A DNA stretch of 64,000 bases from contig NC_065878.1 of NCBI RefSeq assembly GCF_933775445.1, positions 4,424,001 through 4,488,000 on the forward strand, given 5' to 3'. The stretch is from Argentina anserina (lineage: Eukaryota > Streptophyta > Magnoliopsida > Rosales > Rosaceae). Under the pieces are notes generated by a model, which saw only the letters and a list, made by a program, of their open reading frames with translations, made no database searches and was not told the DNA's origin. Positions 45,121 through 58,800 of the stretch are shown piece after piece (position 1 is the first letter of the stretch; every line of letters begins with the position of its first letter). The position numbers and the translations under genes are program-made.

Positions 45121-46430
45121 TCGATCCCAGATGTGACATTGACGGAGTTGAATTTAAATTTTGGACGAGTTGCGTCCTTAGTAGAGCCGCCAACTGTACC
45201 CCAAGTTCCGATTATTATTGAGATATTGGCGCCCAGTGCTTTGATCGGTTTCAAGGATATGACACATTTGATATATGTTCCTTGTGTAAGCGTGGCAAGT
45301 TTAAGGCTTTTGCGGCAGTGGAGGCACCATTGGTGTTGACATTTGCGGTGGACCTCAGTTTGCCCCATCAAGATGGCCTTTGTCTATGACACCCAACATG
45401 AAGTGGAAGGTGGGATGCCCACCCGGTTCAAAGAACAATCACAAACTCAAATCCCAGACTGTGAGTGTTGGTCCTCAACGTGCCAAGAAGTGAAAATTGG
45501 CTCTGGTTGATGATACGTTTGCTAAAGAGTCGTTGGTGGCTGATGATGGGCCTTTGGTGGTTGATGATGTGCCTACAACAAGCCCGATGGTAGTTGATGA
45601 GTCTATGGTAGTTGATGGGTTTCCTCATGGAGTGCTTCTTTTGTGTATTTTATTCCTTTTGCTCTTAATAACTGAGTCGTGCTAACATAGTCTATAATTT
45701 GGTTACTCTTATGAGCCTCGTCTAAGAGATTCAACACATATTTAGCTAGGGTCTAGGTTTTTGTTTTGCACATTTCATTTTTAACGTAATCTACAAAGAA
45801 TGTGTTCATGTTATTTCATACCTATTTTTTATTAAAAGAAACATATATTTATATATCATATATTATTTTATAAAATGTATACACAGTGTGTCTGTGTCTT
45901 CCCTTTTTTTCGTTTTTGAGAAAAAACATTTCCCTTGTCACGACGTACCCATGTTCGTGTCCCGCACCCTAGTCGTGCATCATAGGAGAGAGGGAGAAAA
46001 AAAATTAAGGTTTAAAGTGGAAAGAGAAAACTATAGTGGGTTAAAACCGCTATAATCAAGCTAAGTTATTGGTCAATAACTCGACATGTACAAGGAGGAA
46101 ATTTTCATTGTTACCAGAGCACCACATTGTAATATACCTAGTAATCTTCCTTTGCATGGGCAAGAATCAAGAGTTTTTTTTTTTTTAATTTTTTTGATCG
46201 AAGAGAGTTAAGAGTTGATAACAGTGAAGTTAGCGAAGTTGAAAAAAAAAATTAAAAGACAAGACCCCGAAGAAAAAAACATTGAAGAGTTCTTGAACCT
46301 TTGGCACCCGCACCCGGCCACCTGTACTCTACCCAAAATATTCTTCTCTCAGAGCCCTCAAAATAACTTTCTAAATTCGTACATCTCTCTCGTGAACATT
46401 TATGCTTTAAATCCTCGCCTTTGATTTCTG
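45121..46430. other. Flank of the gypsy insertion and intergenic DNA, no gene recognised
   Basis: 45121-45650 has balanced composition and short imperfect repeats of GTTGATGATG-type text, and may be a decayed gene or transposon piece. I could not assign a family. 45650-46430 is AT-rich. Confidence 0.4.
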
Positions 46431-46435
46431 TTTAT

Positions 46436-46443
46436 CCACGTGG
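46436..46443. promoter_or_regulatory. G-box-like CCACGTGG upstream of dihydroxyacid dehydratase
   Basis: A perfect palindrome about 157 bases before the start codon. Binding by bZIP/bHLH factors is inferred from the motif only. Confidence 0.45.
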
Positions 46444-46599
46444 CAGTCCATCACTTGCTTCCCTTGCTGAACATCATCACACTCTATCCCCTCCCTAAAC
46501 CCTTCTCCTTCTTCTTCTTCTTCTTTATTTCGTCAACAAAATTAGAGACGTTGTTGACCTGCACAACCTCCGCCGCCGCCGCCGCCACCCTGCTTAGCC

Positions 46600-49500
46600 A
46601 TGCAAGGCGCTCTCATATCCCCAACCACCTCCACCTTCGTACTCCGGCCACCTCCTCACCCTCGCCGGAGCACCAAGCCCTCTCCTCTCTTCTCCGTCCG
46701 AGCCTCCGCCCCCAATGCCGCCATCGCCGCCGCGGAAGAGACGAAGCTCAACAAGTACAGCTCCCGCATCACCGAGCCGAAGTCCCAGGGCGGCTCTCAG
46801 GCCATCCTCCACGGCGTCGGCCTCTCCGACGCCGACATGTCCAAGCCCCAAATCGGCATATCCTCGGTCTGGTACGAAGGAAACACGTGCAACATGCACC
46901 TCCTGGGCTTGTCGGAGGCGGTGAAGCAGGGGGTGGAGGAGGCCGGAATGGTGGGGTTCCGGTTCAACACGGTCGGCGTCAGTGATGCTATTTCTATGGG
47001 GACTAGGGGAATGTGCTACAGCTTGCAGTCTAGGGATTTGATTGCTGACAGCATTGAGACTGTCATGGGGGCTCAGTGGTACGACGCCAACATTTCCATT
47101 CCGGGTTGTGATAAGAATGTGAGTCTGCTCTTCATGTTCTTGTTTTAGTTTGATTCGGTTGTGAGTTTATTGGCGGTGGTGTTTATGTTTTGTTTGTTTT
47201 TTTGCAGATGCCAGGTACTATAATGGCAATGGGGAGGATCAACCGACCGAGTATCATGATTTATGGTGGCACTATCAAGGTTCGACATCTCTGTTTGGAA
47301 TGGTTACGATAATTTGAAATAGGATGATAGGTTAAGTTACTCAATGGATGCTACCAGGTTGATTATGGGATTTCTGAAAAGTGATGTTTGAGTTTGATTC
47401 CTTCATCAATGAATTTGGTGACTCTGAGATATAAAAAAAAAAAAAGTTTGGAATTATTCCATTTTCTTTTTACGGTGGTGTTTGGGGTTTTTGTGATTGT
47501 AGACCATAGTTGTACCGGGTTAATTATATTGTCTATCTTTTAGAAATTTATTGTTATGTTTTCTTTATCTTCTCTCTGTTCTTTTTTGCAGCCTGGGCAT
47601 TTCCAAGGCAATACATATGATATAGTATCCGCCTTTCAGGTAAGCCTCTTAAATTGTTATTAAAAGATGATTTTGGTCTTCTTACTTGGTCTGTAGGATT
47701 ATTGTGTATATTTGTGTCCTCGTTAACTACTTCTCCATCCAATATCTGCTAACTTGAATATTCATTGGTTGAGATATTTAGTAATCTTATTTATATATTT
47801 TATTATTTTTATTGATGTTAGATTTATGGAGAGTATGTAAGTGGATCCATTAGTGATGAGCATAGAAAGAATGTTGTTCGTAACTCCTGCCCTGGTGCTG
47901 GGGCTTGTGGTGGAATGTATACGGCTAATACAATGGCTTGTGCCATTGAAGCTTTAGGAATGTCAATACCTTACAGGTAAAGATGTCTCCAAAACTCTAA
48001 ATAAAATTAAGTGCATAAAAAAGCTCTCATTATTTTCTGTGACCAATATATCTGATTTCTATTTTGTTTTTCTGCTTTCTCTTAAGCTCTTCTACACCTG
48101 CTGAAGATCCGTTAAAGTTGGACGAGTGCCGCTTGGCTGGGAAATATCTGCTGGAATTATTGAAAATGGATTTAAAACCGCGAGATATTATTACTCCAAA
48201 GTCGCTGTATAATGCTATGGTCACTGTCATGGCATTGGGTGGATCTACCAATGCCGTGTTACACTTAATCGCTATTGCCAGGTCAGAAACCAGCGTCCAA
48301 TGCTAGTAAATTTGGAAATGAAAATGCTTTATTGACATGATTCTTGGCAGGTCTGTGGGCTTGGAGTTAACTCTAGATGATTTCCAGAGAGTCAGTGATA
48401 AGATTCCGTTTCTTGCAGATCTTAAGCCTAGTGGGAAGTATGTCATGGAGGATGTACACAAGGTCTAAATTCTAGTGATTTATTTATTTTAATAACTGTT
48501 TATTTATTGGTGTTTGCTTAATATGGTACATATCATGCAAGTGTCATTTTTCGAATGATTCTCATTATTTATTATTTCCCTTCTCAAAACAAGTACTGAC
48601 TAATTATGTTAATAGATTGGCGGAACGCCAGCTGTTCTTCGGTACCTATTGGAAAATGAACTTCTGCATGGGGATTGTATAACTGGTACGTGATATTTGC
48701 ATGATTAGAAACCACCGCTCAAGTAATTCTCATAACATTGATGTAGTGATGTTACTCTTTCTGCAGTTACTGGGAGGACACTGGCTGAGAATGCCAAAAG
48801 CTTCCTTCCCTTGTCTACTGGGCAGGTTTGACAGCTTTCTAACCTGAAGATAAATTCAGTGTTTGAAATGTTGCCATTATTTCTTCTTTACAAATTTCAT
48901 GTTTGAAGACAACTTTTCATTTTTCTCATGCTTTTTTCCTCTCATCGTTCAGGATATAATAAGACCCTTGGAAAATCCTATAAAAAAAACAGGTCACCTC
49001 CAAGTACTATATGGAAACCTGGCACCAAAGGGTTCTGTAGCAAAGATTACAGGAAAAGAAGGGCTATACTTCTCTGGTATTGCTTTTATTTTTTCATTAT
49101 TTGTATTTACAGTGTTCTTTGTTATCCTGAAGTTAATGGTTTTTTTATTGAAAGTCCCATTGCTGATGAATTATTATAATACTTCAGGTCCAGCACTTGT
49201 CTTTGAAGGGGAGGAAGCTATGCTTGAAGCTATCACAGAGAATCCAATGAATTTCAAGGTCATTTCTTTTTTAACTTCACCTGTACCTAGCAATGATATA
49301 TTGTCGAACTTTAAATTGGAAAATCCTAGTCTAAGACTTGTTGCTTAAAACTGCGAGGTTCAAATTGTTTTTCTTTCTTATGCATTCTAGGCATTTTTTA
49401 TTTTTTGCATCTGATTGACGACTTTAAACTGCATGATGTTTTGTTTTCAATTGATCTCATGTATAGCATACCTGACTGTGTATTTGTTTGTTGTTTTCCA

Positions 49501-50356
49501 GGGAAAAGTAGTTGTTATTAGAGGAGAAGGTCCGAAGGGAGGACCAGGCATGCCTGAAATGTTAACACCTACCAGTGCAATAATGGGTGCAGGTCTTGGG
49601 AAGGTATTTATACTTACATTTGGCTCTTGCTTAACTTTTAAGTTAACATTTAATGTGAGTGTTTTCACCACCTGAAGTGTGTTCAATTGCTTTCTTGTAC
49701 TACCTACAACGGTGATTTTACTTTATTACTTATGATTAGGTTTTTTCTCAATTTGGATTGTGATCTTAATTTATTTATATATTATAATGATACAAGTAAT
49801 TCGACCTTGGTTCTTTCAAGCTATATCACACAGCTTTGTTGACAACACATTGTTCCCTAATGATGGTTCCTTTGGTATTGCTTTTGAGTTGCAGGAAACA
49901 GCACTGTTGACTGATGGTAGATTTTCAGGAGGTTCTCATGGATTTGTTGTTGGTCACATATGTCCTGAAGCACAGGTTATTTTAGTGTCTTTGTCATTGA
50001 ATAGGCCTTGTCTTGGTATCATACAGTAGTTAGTGCAACTAATGGTATGTGTTTTAAATGGTTTTCAGGAAGGTGGTCCTATCGGATTAATTGAAAATGG
50101 GGACATCATCACCGTTGATGTCGAAAAGAAAAGATTGGATGTTCAGTTGACAGATCAAGAGATGAACACTCGGAGAAAGAATTGGGTTGCTCCTCCGTAC
50201 AAGGCTAACCGTGGAGTTCTGTACAAGGTATATTAAACCATTCCTAGTACAACTCATTATGGCTGTCATTGAGTCTAAGAAACAATATTATTTTTGTATC
50301 TCCAGTATATCAAGAATGTACAAACAGCTTCAGATGGATGCGTGACGGATGAATAG
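46600..50356 (+). CDS. Dihydroxyacid dehydratase, plastid type
   Basis: Fourteen exons: 46600-47118, 47208-47279, 47592-47639, 47822-47976, 48087-48281, 48351-48462, 48616-48685, 48767-48825, 48953-49076, 49188-49258, 49502-49603, 49895-49975, 50069-50227, 50306-50356. They join in frame to 605 residues, the usual plant length. The enzyme (EC 4.2.1.9, ilvD family) dehydrates dihydroxy-isovalerate and dihydroxy-methylvalerate to the keto acids for valine, isoleucine and leucine. Cluster-binding cysteines appear in GNTCNMHL (C97), PGCDKN (C170) and [11 protein letters not shown] (C242 likely). Other family marks are [12 protein letters not shown] and [15 protein letters not shown] with the catalytic serine. 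The first ~35 residues are rich in Ser, Pro and Arg without acidic residues, a typical plastid transit peptide. All introns are GT..AG. No defect was seen. Confidence 0.97.
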
Positions 50357-50640
50357 TGGAGATTGGAGAAGCAGTATCTGTCAAGAATTGCAGTCAGCTT
50401 CAAATATGTATGTGCCACAATCTCGCAGCTTAGTGGGGATTGGAGGAAACGACTTGGTATAGAGATGGCACAAATGTGCGTTATTGCGGCTCTTTAGGAT
50501 AGGGTGTCCATTTGGTTATTAGTTCTTTTGGGACTGGGTTTCTTTTCACTTAAGCTTTTCTTGTATTTGCATCTCGGTTGCTGGGTTAATAAAATTCTCA
50601 ATGAGCTTTCTTAAATACGTTTCAATATCAAATTATGGTA
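50357..50640 (+). other. Probable 3' untranslated region of dihydroxyacid dehydratase
   Basis: Non-coding sequence with GGTTAATAAAATTCTC near 50583, which contains an AATAAA polyadenylation-like signal. Confidence 0.6.
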
Positions 50641-50726
50641 AAGATTTGATGTATATCTAATCAAGAAAGAACTTGATGAATGCATCCATTCTAAAATAAA
50701 ATAATATGTATGCAGGCCTTCTTGGG

Positions 50727-50919
50727 TAAGGAGATCTTTATTTTATTCAAATGATGCAGATTTCTTATTTTGGCTAATTTTTCGATGATAATTTTGCATT
50801 TTAACCGTTTAGATCTTAACTCCTTATATATAGATCACCAGCCAATTGGCCAAAATATGATAAAAAAAATTGGCCAAAATAAGAAATCCGCATCATTTGA
50901 ATAAATAAAGACCTCCTTA
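50727..50919. mobile_element. Inverted-repeat MITE-like element, 193 bp
   Basis: TAAGGAGATCTTTATTTTAT at the left is matched by the reverse complement of ATAAATAAAGACCTCCTTA at the right. The inverted match continues through TCAAATGATGCAGATTTCTT for about 55 bases, so the element can form a near-complete hairpin. No clear target duplication beyond a possible TA/TAA. The superfamily is not assigned. Confidence 0.75.
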
Positions 50920-51421
50920 ACTAAAAAAATCTGAATATGTATAAATGCATACTTGTGCCAACAATATTACAAACCTTTGTTTTTTTTTTCGAATAAACGA
51001 ACCTTTGTTTCGGTTTCCAAAGAAATGGTACAAAAATGTAGGCACCGCAATAATCAATTCTTCTGCATTGCCTATATCGTTTTCATCTAAGCCATTATTG
51101 ACCAATAAATCAACATCGAGGGTGATCGAGCTGTGTTCTCACTTTGAAAAATGATAATCGACCCAATCGTCGATGTTGGTTGAGTCCCTTGAGTTGTTGC
51201 TTGACTTCTCCATTTTTGTGCCTTCTTGACCACAAAAGTTTAGTTTTAGTTTTTATCAGTTACAGATTTTATCAGCGGTTACTTTTACTGTGAGCTTTCC
51301 TTGTACCTTCTTCTGTCCAAGGCCCCTAGCTATGAAAAAGACCAATGGCAAAATCACTGATCAAATGCCCAGATCAGAAATTTTTCCGGTGAATGCTAAT
51401 AGACTTCTGATTAGTTCCACC

Positions 51422-53816
51422 ATGAAAATTGCACTAAGCGTACCATCCTTACCGCCAAGATTCATACCTATCTTTCTGGTACTTGGTTTATGCTGTGTAG
51501 CTTGCAATGCTAAGGATCACCATCACTGTCAGCCTTCATCCTGCGGCAACATCCGTAATATAAGTCACCCTTTTCGACTCATTGATGATCCGAAGAAGTG
51601 CGGTGACTCCAGGTATAATCTGTCTTGTGAGAACAATCTCACTGTGTTACACTTGTATTCAGGAAAATACTATGTGCTTGCCATCAATTATGAAAACGCC
51701 ACATTTCGAGTTGTGGATGCCAATGTTCATAAGGGTAACTGCTCTTCAATCCCTCATTATTCGTTGTCCGGCTATAACTTCAGTCATGAGGATCCATATA
51801 GCATTTCTCTAAGGAAAGGTAAAAAGATATGGAACACACATAGCTTCAAACTGTCAAAGCCTATCATTTTCATGACATGCGAAACTCCGCCAGTGAATTC
51901 ATCTTTCTTTGTTGATACTGCCCCTTGCAATATTGATTCAATCAGTGTGAGTTTTTTGGTTCACACCGGAAGCTTATATGCCTCGGAGTTGTTGGATTCA
52001 TGCAAGATAGAGTTGATGGTTTTGACATCTTGGAATGGTACAAAGGGCATAAACAGTTCCTACATAGACATCCACAATGAGCTGCTCTACGGCTTTGAAC
52101 TTTCATGGTTGAAGAGCTTCAATAGAGTTGCGAAATGGCATATTCTTAAATCGACTTGCTATGTTGACAGTGATACCAACAAAGTTGATTGTGGTAAGTA
52201 TATCATCCACAATAAGCCATTCATGTCTACATTTATTCAATTTACATTTACTTTTGTTCGCTGATCGAGTTGAGTTATTATGCCTTGATATTGTATGTTG
52301 CTGTCTTTTATGATGCAGGGTTAAGCATGAACTTTGATACGTCGAACTATGTATTAAGTAGGTGACTAATAACTATTTCAGTCTTACTGTTTTCATCATC
52401 CCATATTCAGTCATCAACTCTCATAACAACTGTTCTCTCTCATTTTCGCAGCGTCACTAGACCTGATTCTAACCGCAGGTGAGCTTTTTCATTTCGTGCA
52501 ACTCTTTCCAGTAGATACAAAGTCAGACGGATTTGAATAGTTGATCTTTAAGAGTAGTTCTAACAGCTTACAATCATTTTCTTATGTTTTAGAATAGCGA
52601 AAGTAAATATAAGTAATAACAATACTGATTTGTAAACAAGAAAAATACTAATTATCTCCTTCTATACTAGCTAGCTTCAACATTATGACTAGTTTTTAAT
52701 TCTTCTACAGTGCTTTCATGGACTGTGACGAAAGCTGTACTTGGAGTTCCTTGTGTGATTGTGTTTCTAATCTTCAAGTTGAGAAGACGCCATTTATCAA
52801 TGTACAACGTTATTGAAGAATTCTTACAGAGTCACAATAACCTCATGCCAATAAGGTACTCCTACTCTGATATCAAGAAGATGACCAAAGGATTTAAGGA
52901 CAAATTGGGGGAAGGAGGTTATGGTTCTGTGTATAAAGGGAAGCTTCGAAGCGGCCGCCTGGTTGCTGTTAAGATGTTGGGAAAGGCCAAAGCTAACGGG
53001 CAGGATTTTATGAATGAAGTTGCTACCATTGGAAGAATTCATCATGTGAATGTGGTGCAAATGATCGGTTATTGTGCTGAGGGAACAAAGCGTGCTCTTA
53101 TATACGAGTACATGTCAAATGGGTCTCTTGATAAGCACATATTTTCTAAGGGACTCATTACCTTAAGCTGCAAGGAAGCATTTGAAATTTCACTAGGAGT
53201 GGCCCGTGGTATTAATTATCTGCACCAAGGGTGTGACATGAAAATTCTGCATTTTGATATCAAGCCACACAACATTCTCCTTGACGAGAATTTGGTTCCA
53301 AAGATTTCAGACTTCGGTCTGGCAAGATTGTGCCCCTTAGATGACAGCAGTTTAACTTTGACCGCAGCAAGAGGAACCATTGGATACATAGCTCCGGAAT
53401 TGTTTTACAAGAATATTGGAGGTGTGTCGAATAAAGCTGACATGTATAGTTTTGGAATGTTGCTGATGGAAATAGCAGGAAGAAGAAAGAACTTGAATGC
53501 AGTCGCGGCCCATTCAAGACAAATTTACTTTCCTTCATGGGTTTATGACCAGTTCAGTGAAGGAAATGAGATGGAAATCGAAGATGCAACTGATGAGGAT
53601 AAGAAGAAAACAAAGAAGATGTTCATGGCAGCATTGTGGTGTATACAAATGAAGCCAAGTGACCGTCCTAGTTCGATGAGTAAAGTAGTAGATATGCTTG
53701 AAGGAGAAGTTGAATGCATTCAAATGCCTCCAAAGCCTTTCTTATATCCACAAGATACGCCAGTTGTTACCTATGAAGATGGTTTGGGAACAACTTTGTC
53801 ATCTTCAATGCAGTGA
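51422..53816 (+). CDS. LRK10L-type receptor-like protein kinase (WAK-associated ectodomain)
   Basis: Exons 51422-52193, 52319-52357, 52452-52478 and 52711-53816 join to 647 residues. The order is: signal peptide with [15 protein letters not shown], cysteine-rich galacturonan-binding-like domain ([20 protein letters not shown], then [13 protein letters not shown]), several N-glycosylation sites, single membrane span [16 protein letters not shown] (about 288-303), and kinase domain. Kinase motifs are all present: [12 protein letters not shown] (about 345), lysine in VAVKML (about 367), HFDIKPHN (about 460) in place of HRDLKPEN, DFG (about 480) and [12 protein letters not shown] lacks the RD arginine, as in most members of this branch. 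Such receptors sit in the plasma membrane and several act in defence and abscisic acid responses. An in-frame ATG at 51290 would add 44 residues without a better signal peptide, so 51422 was chosen. Ligand unknown. Confidence 0.92.
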
Positions 53817-54244
53817 AAGATGAAGCATAGTTAAAACGAGTCACTCAGTTCAATTCAAATTTCAATCTCTGTGAGGTAGCATCCGCTAATATTTGTATGT
53901 ACTAGTGTTCTTCCATGCATACTCGGTGAATACATGTGATGGTACTAGTCAACTTTATCCTATGCTGTCTGTATGTTTAATTTTCTGGAACTCTGTAGTT
54001 CATGTGCTTTATATCTGCAATTTTCTTGGATTTCCAATTGTAAGCATAACTTTCAGTTTGAGATGTAAATGATCGTGAGAAATAACAACATAATGTATAT
54101 TCTGGGTTCGTTAGGCACTCAGCTGCTACTCCAAGTGTAATATTGCAATATGAAATTCTTCTCTGCAACTTAAATTGCTGGTTCCTTTGTAGAATGTTCA
54201 TGTCGTTTTGCCTACTGGCCAGAATGTGATCATTTCAAATTGCT

Positions 54245-54850
54245 AGTAGCTTGTGGGGTATTGACTACTAAAATCAAGGATGTGACGTGAGAATTTTGCA
54301 TATCGATATCAAGCCACAGAACATTTTTCTTGATAATAACTCTGTTCCATCGATTTCTGACTTTGGGCTTGGCAAGATTATGTCAATTAGATCATATAAG
54401 AATGACTGCTGCTAGAGGATGCTTGGATACATGGCTGCAGGATTGTATTACAAAACTATAAGCAGTATCTCTCGAACAAAGCTGAAATCTACAATTTTGG
54501 AAAGTTGCTGATGGAATTTGCAGGAGAAGGAACAACTTTAATGCAGATGCAGCGCATTCGAGCCAAACTTTCCTTTCGTCTTGCGTCGATGACCAATTCA
54601 ATGAAAGGAAAAGACATAGACATAGGTGATGCCACTGAGGAGGAAAAGTTGATGATAAAAATGATATCGCAGCATTATGGTGCATGCAATGATACAAATG
54701 AATCCTAAAGATCGTCCTGAGTTAATAAACAAAGTGGTAGTGATCGCCTTCAAATGCCCCCAAAGCCTGCCCTATATCCAGAACACAAACCAATAGTGGA
54801 TGATGAAGGTGATTCAGAAACACCATGGTCACTACACTATCGTTTCATCA
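54245..54850 (+). pseudogene. Decayed partial LRK10L kinase copy
   Basis: Text from several plus frames matches the second half of the kinase at 52711: [29 protein letters not shown], a broken activation segment with YMAAGLYYK, KAEIYNFGKLLMEFAG, DIGDATEEEKLMIKM and NPKDRPE. Frameshifts and a missing N-lobe exclude kinase function. It probably arose by tandem duplication of the adjacent gene followed by loss of the 5' part. Confidence 0.88.
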
Positions 54851-55879
54851 ATCCATATGATCAGATCATTTACTTCAAACTGGAGATCAAGTGATCTAAT
54901 ATATGTTTGGGTGGTCGTTGCTGTCAGTACATTACCAGTCTGGGATAATTTTCCTGGTATTAAGAAAGTTTATTATGTATTCTGATGGCTTCACTACTGT
55001 TTTGAAAATTATATGCATGAAGGTCTGCTATTACGTTCTAGACATAATTTGGAGAATTATATGCACTTTGTTGTTATTACTTTCCAGGGACTAGCTCGTT
55101 GTTGGACTTTTGGTTTTTTTTTTTTTTTTTGCATAGTCACTCAGGCATTACTCATTTTAGACATTAAAGTCGCATTGATCACTAAATTTCTAACAGTCAT
55201 TACTTTGAAGGAATTCACAATGTGCATAACTTTTATCCAGATTAAGATTGTTCCTGTTATACATGGTAGCATATGAACGTCTTACACCTAGTTGCACCTT
55301 CCAATTTCATTAAAAATACTGAGGATACAATATATGAAACATGTTCAAGAACCTATATAAGAGCCAAGAATCCCAATTTCATTAAAAGTACCTGTGAGGG
55401 CATACTATATGAAACATGTTCAATAACCTATTTAGGAGCCAAGAATCCAAGGGACACAAATCCATCAGAGGTCAGATTCACCAAAGGTCTACTGTAAACT
55501 ATTACTTGCAGAAGATAACAGTGAGCAGCATTACAAATTTTACCAAATTCTAAAACAAACATTAAAAATTAAAGAGGGTTAATCCACCACTATCTAAGGG
55601 TGCCATATTTCTGATACACTGATTAAAGAGTCAAAGTGCAGAGGCTAACCTCTCTGCCACTGTCAGCAAAAGCTACCTCTGGAAATGGATGTTAGCAAAT
55701 GCTATAAGAAAAGACTTCCAAGTCCTCATCAGGACTAGTGCATAGGCCATTTCATCTTCAATGAATAGTCACTATTCGAGCTTTTGTATACTTTTATTTG
55801 AACTTTCCTCCATGAGCCTCCCATTGACATTGATGTCTGCAGCTAATTTTGGGACAATAAGTCCCCCATCAAGTGAAGG
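54851..55879. other. Intergenic DNA and 3' end of the NC2-alpha gene
   Basis: 55300-55460 contains a ~75-base unit repeated twice (CCAATTTCATTAAAA...GAAACATGTTCAA). The last few hundred bases before 55880 are probably 3' untranslated sequence of the minus-strand gene. Confidence 0.5.
55300..55455 (+). repeat. Two-copy direct repeat (~80 bp)
   Basis: TATGAAACATGTTCAA followed by ACCTAT and GAGCCAAGAATCC occurs at about 55333 and again at about 55409, with small differences. Confidence 0.75.
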
Positions 55880-58800
55880 TTATCCCTCTTCATCATAGTC
55901 ATCCTCATCCTCGTCCAGCCTTTTGCTCAGCTGCGCCAGTTGAAGAGGGTCAATGGACATTTTGTCCACGTCTGAAAGAGACCACCCTGGGTATTCTTCA
56001 TGTTTAGTCTCAGAAGTAGGAGCAGTGGATGAGGCTTGGGCTGCAGCCGCTGCAGCTTTTGTGTCCTCATTCTCATGCACATCAGCATTCAAGTCAAAAT
56101 TTCGAACTGTTGGATCAGATTCATCAGGGACACTGGCATTTTCCTTCAACAATTCCTTTGACTCAGAAACATCATCCACTGCCGTAGCAGGATTTATATT
56201 AGGTTTGCTGCTCTGCTGAAGAGATGTGCAGGGATCAGATTCAGTCTCATGATGCACAGGCTCTCTTTCAGTTGTTCGAGCACCACGCCCACGGCCTCGT
56301 CCCCGACCACGTCCTCGTCCCCTGCCACTGCTGCTTCCATGGCTCACCTCAAGCTGTAAGAAGTAAAAAAGAAGAATCTGCCATGAGTCAAATTCTTCAC
56401 ATAATACTTGCATGCAAATTATCAGATAAATCAACCCAAGTAGCAAATCCATAAGAAACTCATTACAGATATTCATATATCCTAAAAAGACAAAAGAAAT
56501 ATTATAGCAGTTGAACTTTTTCCGGTCATGAAACAAAAGAAGGTACCATAAAATCAAAGAGCACTCAGTAATTCAGAGTAGTCAATTTAACAAGCACCAG
56601 AAATATAAAATAAAGAGCTCACAAACTTTGAATGCCAATATACGGAATTTTTAAAAAGATAAATAAAATGAAGTATCCGAGCCATAAGTTACCATCTTGC
56701 TCCTCTTCAACTCCTCGTCACTGTCAATGCATTCATCACCAGGTGGTTTTCTGAGAGATAGAGATGAAAAATAGATTCATTAAGTAGATTGAATACTTTG
56801 CTTAAGAAAAAACAGAAGAGTAGACTCCAGTCACTCCACAAATGCATCTATAGAGATATAACCAAAGGCAAAATAACAAAATAAATAATCTATACCTTCT
56901 TTTAGTGATGGATCGATCATCAGCAGCAGCATCAGAATGACCATGACCATAGTCAGGCACCCTACTGACAATGTCTCGTAGAAAATCAAACACATTATAG
57001 CTCTGTACACAATGTTTTCTGCAGTTGATGTAGAGTACTCAGTTATGAAATGTCTGATGCGGTGTAAAATTTTATGACACTTGATGTTTCATAAGATCCA
57101 CAAGTTCCAGAGTTCATATATTGCAAGGGACAGTAAGATCATAGGATTTGAATTATCAGGTAGCCAATAGAATTTACTAAAACGCATCGGGTGTGCAGTT
57201 CATTCATACACAAAGTAATTTTTTTCATTTAAAATTGTCTGTTAATTGTCAAAATAAAAAATCAAGAAAACGTATAGCTTAATCTTTCACTTACAGATGC
57301 ACTGAATTCATGGTCTTAGCTCCTCTTTGCAGAGTTATCTCATATGTACGGTCACAAAGGTCTTGTAAAAATAACTCTAATGCTTTAGCTGGATCCATAT
57401 CCAAGAAGAAAATGATAAGCAACATAAGAAACAAAAATAATATGAGAAAATGATCCAGCATGCCCTAGAAAAAATCAGAGCAACTCACAAACTAAAACAG
57501 GCACTGCTAATGCTATCTTGCCAACATCCTCATCAGCTTGCATAATCTTTTTAATCCGGGCCTGAAAAATTCAAACATTATATTAGATTAAGTTATATGA
57601 TAAGGCCTCACAGATTAGAATGATGTAAAACGTTAGATAGCAAAACTAAAAAACAAGTAGCTACTCCTGCTGAATAATTCCACTGCGGAGTTCAATATAC
57701 AGAACCTAATTGTCAATCATCCATCAAAGGAAGCATAAGGAAACAAGTACATATTTTGATAGGAAACAAACTTTCTGCAAAATGAATCAATACCGATACA
57801 TGGGACATAAAGCCCCCACCAAGAAACAATTAACATTACAGTATTCCAATCAAACACTACAGCATGGAAAGGATAGGACATTAACCAGTCCCATATCAAA
57901 CTTCATAAATAGACTAAGAAAAGATAGCATGCTCGGGTCAATATGGGATCTGGGGGGATGAGGGTACAGCAGCCCTGGTAGCATTTAGCTTGATTCAACC
58001 ATAAATGTTGCAGCAGTTTTCAAAGCTGTTCTGACAAAGGTCTAGAGGTTTATTCTTGGTGTCATGTACTTAAAAATCAAGTCATGTTTGGATGATAAAT
58101 TAGTCGTTAGAGCTGATATTTAACTTATGTCTTGTACAGGGTGACTAGAATGTTCTAGTGGGTCTCTACAACCTACTTACAGCATGTAACTCTGTCATTT
58201 GGAAAATGAACAGTGTTATTAATTCAAAAACAGAGGTGTGGGGATCTCTGCTGAACCAATATTTTCTGCTCTCAGTGTTGTTCTCTATCATTTTCTACTA
58301 TGTTAAATTTTATTGCATAAACTCTAGTCCCTTCCCTGTCTATTCTACATCACAATAACCCCCAAGTTCAGACGAACTGAACTATCGGCCCAAAAAAAAT
58401 ATGATATCTAAATTGTTTGAGCTAACTTTGACTGAGTAGTATTGACGACCAGACATGATGGAAGGTTCTTGCCCTTAGTAGCAATTTTAAGAAAATATCA
58501 AGTACAAATTGAAGAACTTTTCAGTGACAATATACCTCTTAACATTGCAAAATTGAATAGCATGCAAAATGTTACGAAACAATGACTTCTAAAACTTCAA
58601 GCAGAGATACAATCTTGGCCTCTGTGTTTGTTCTAACTATTAATAACCAACAACACTGCACGAATTACCAAATTGTATTTCACACATGTCTACTTGCAAT
58701 CACGAATTTTGCAATTGCCGAATTACTAAGATGTTTCTTTCTTTCCAAAAATTCTATACTTAATATCTACACACCCGATCCCAATTCTCATCCACATAAA

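Noticed and set aside
46440..46985. 181-residue open frame at the dehydratase start
   Set aside because: It overlaps the first dehydratase exon in another frame and arises from GC-rich transit-peptide and leader sequence.
55953..56454. Two plus-strand frames over the NC2-alpha last exon
   Set aside because: They are antisense shadows of the acidic and Gly-Arg-rich coding sequence.
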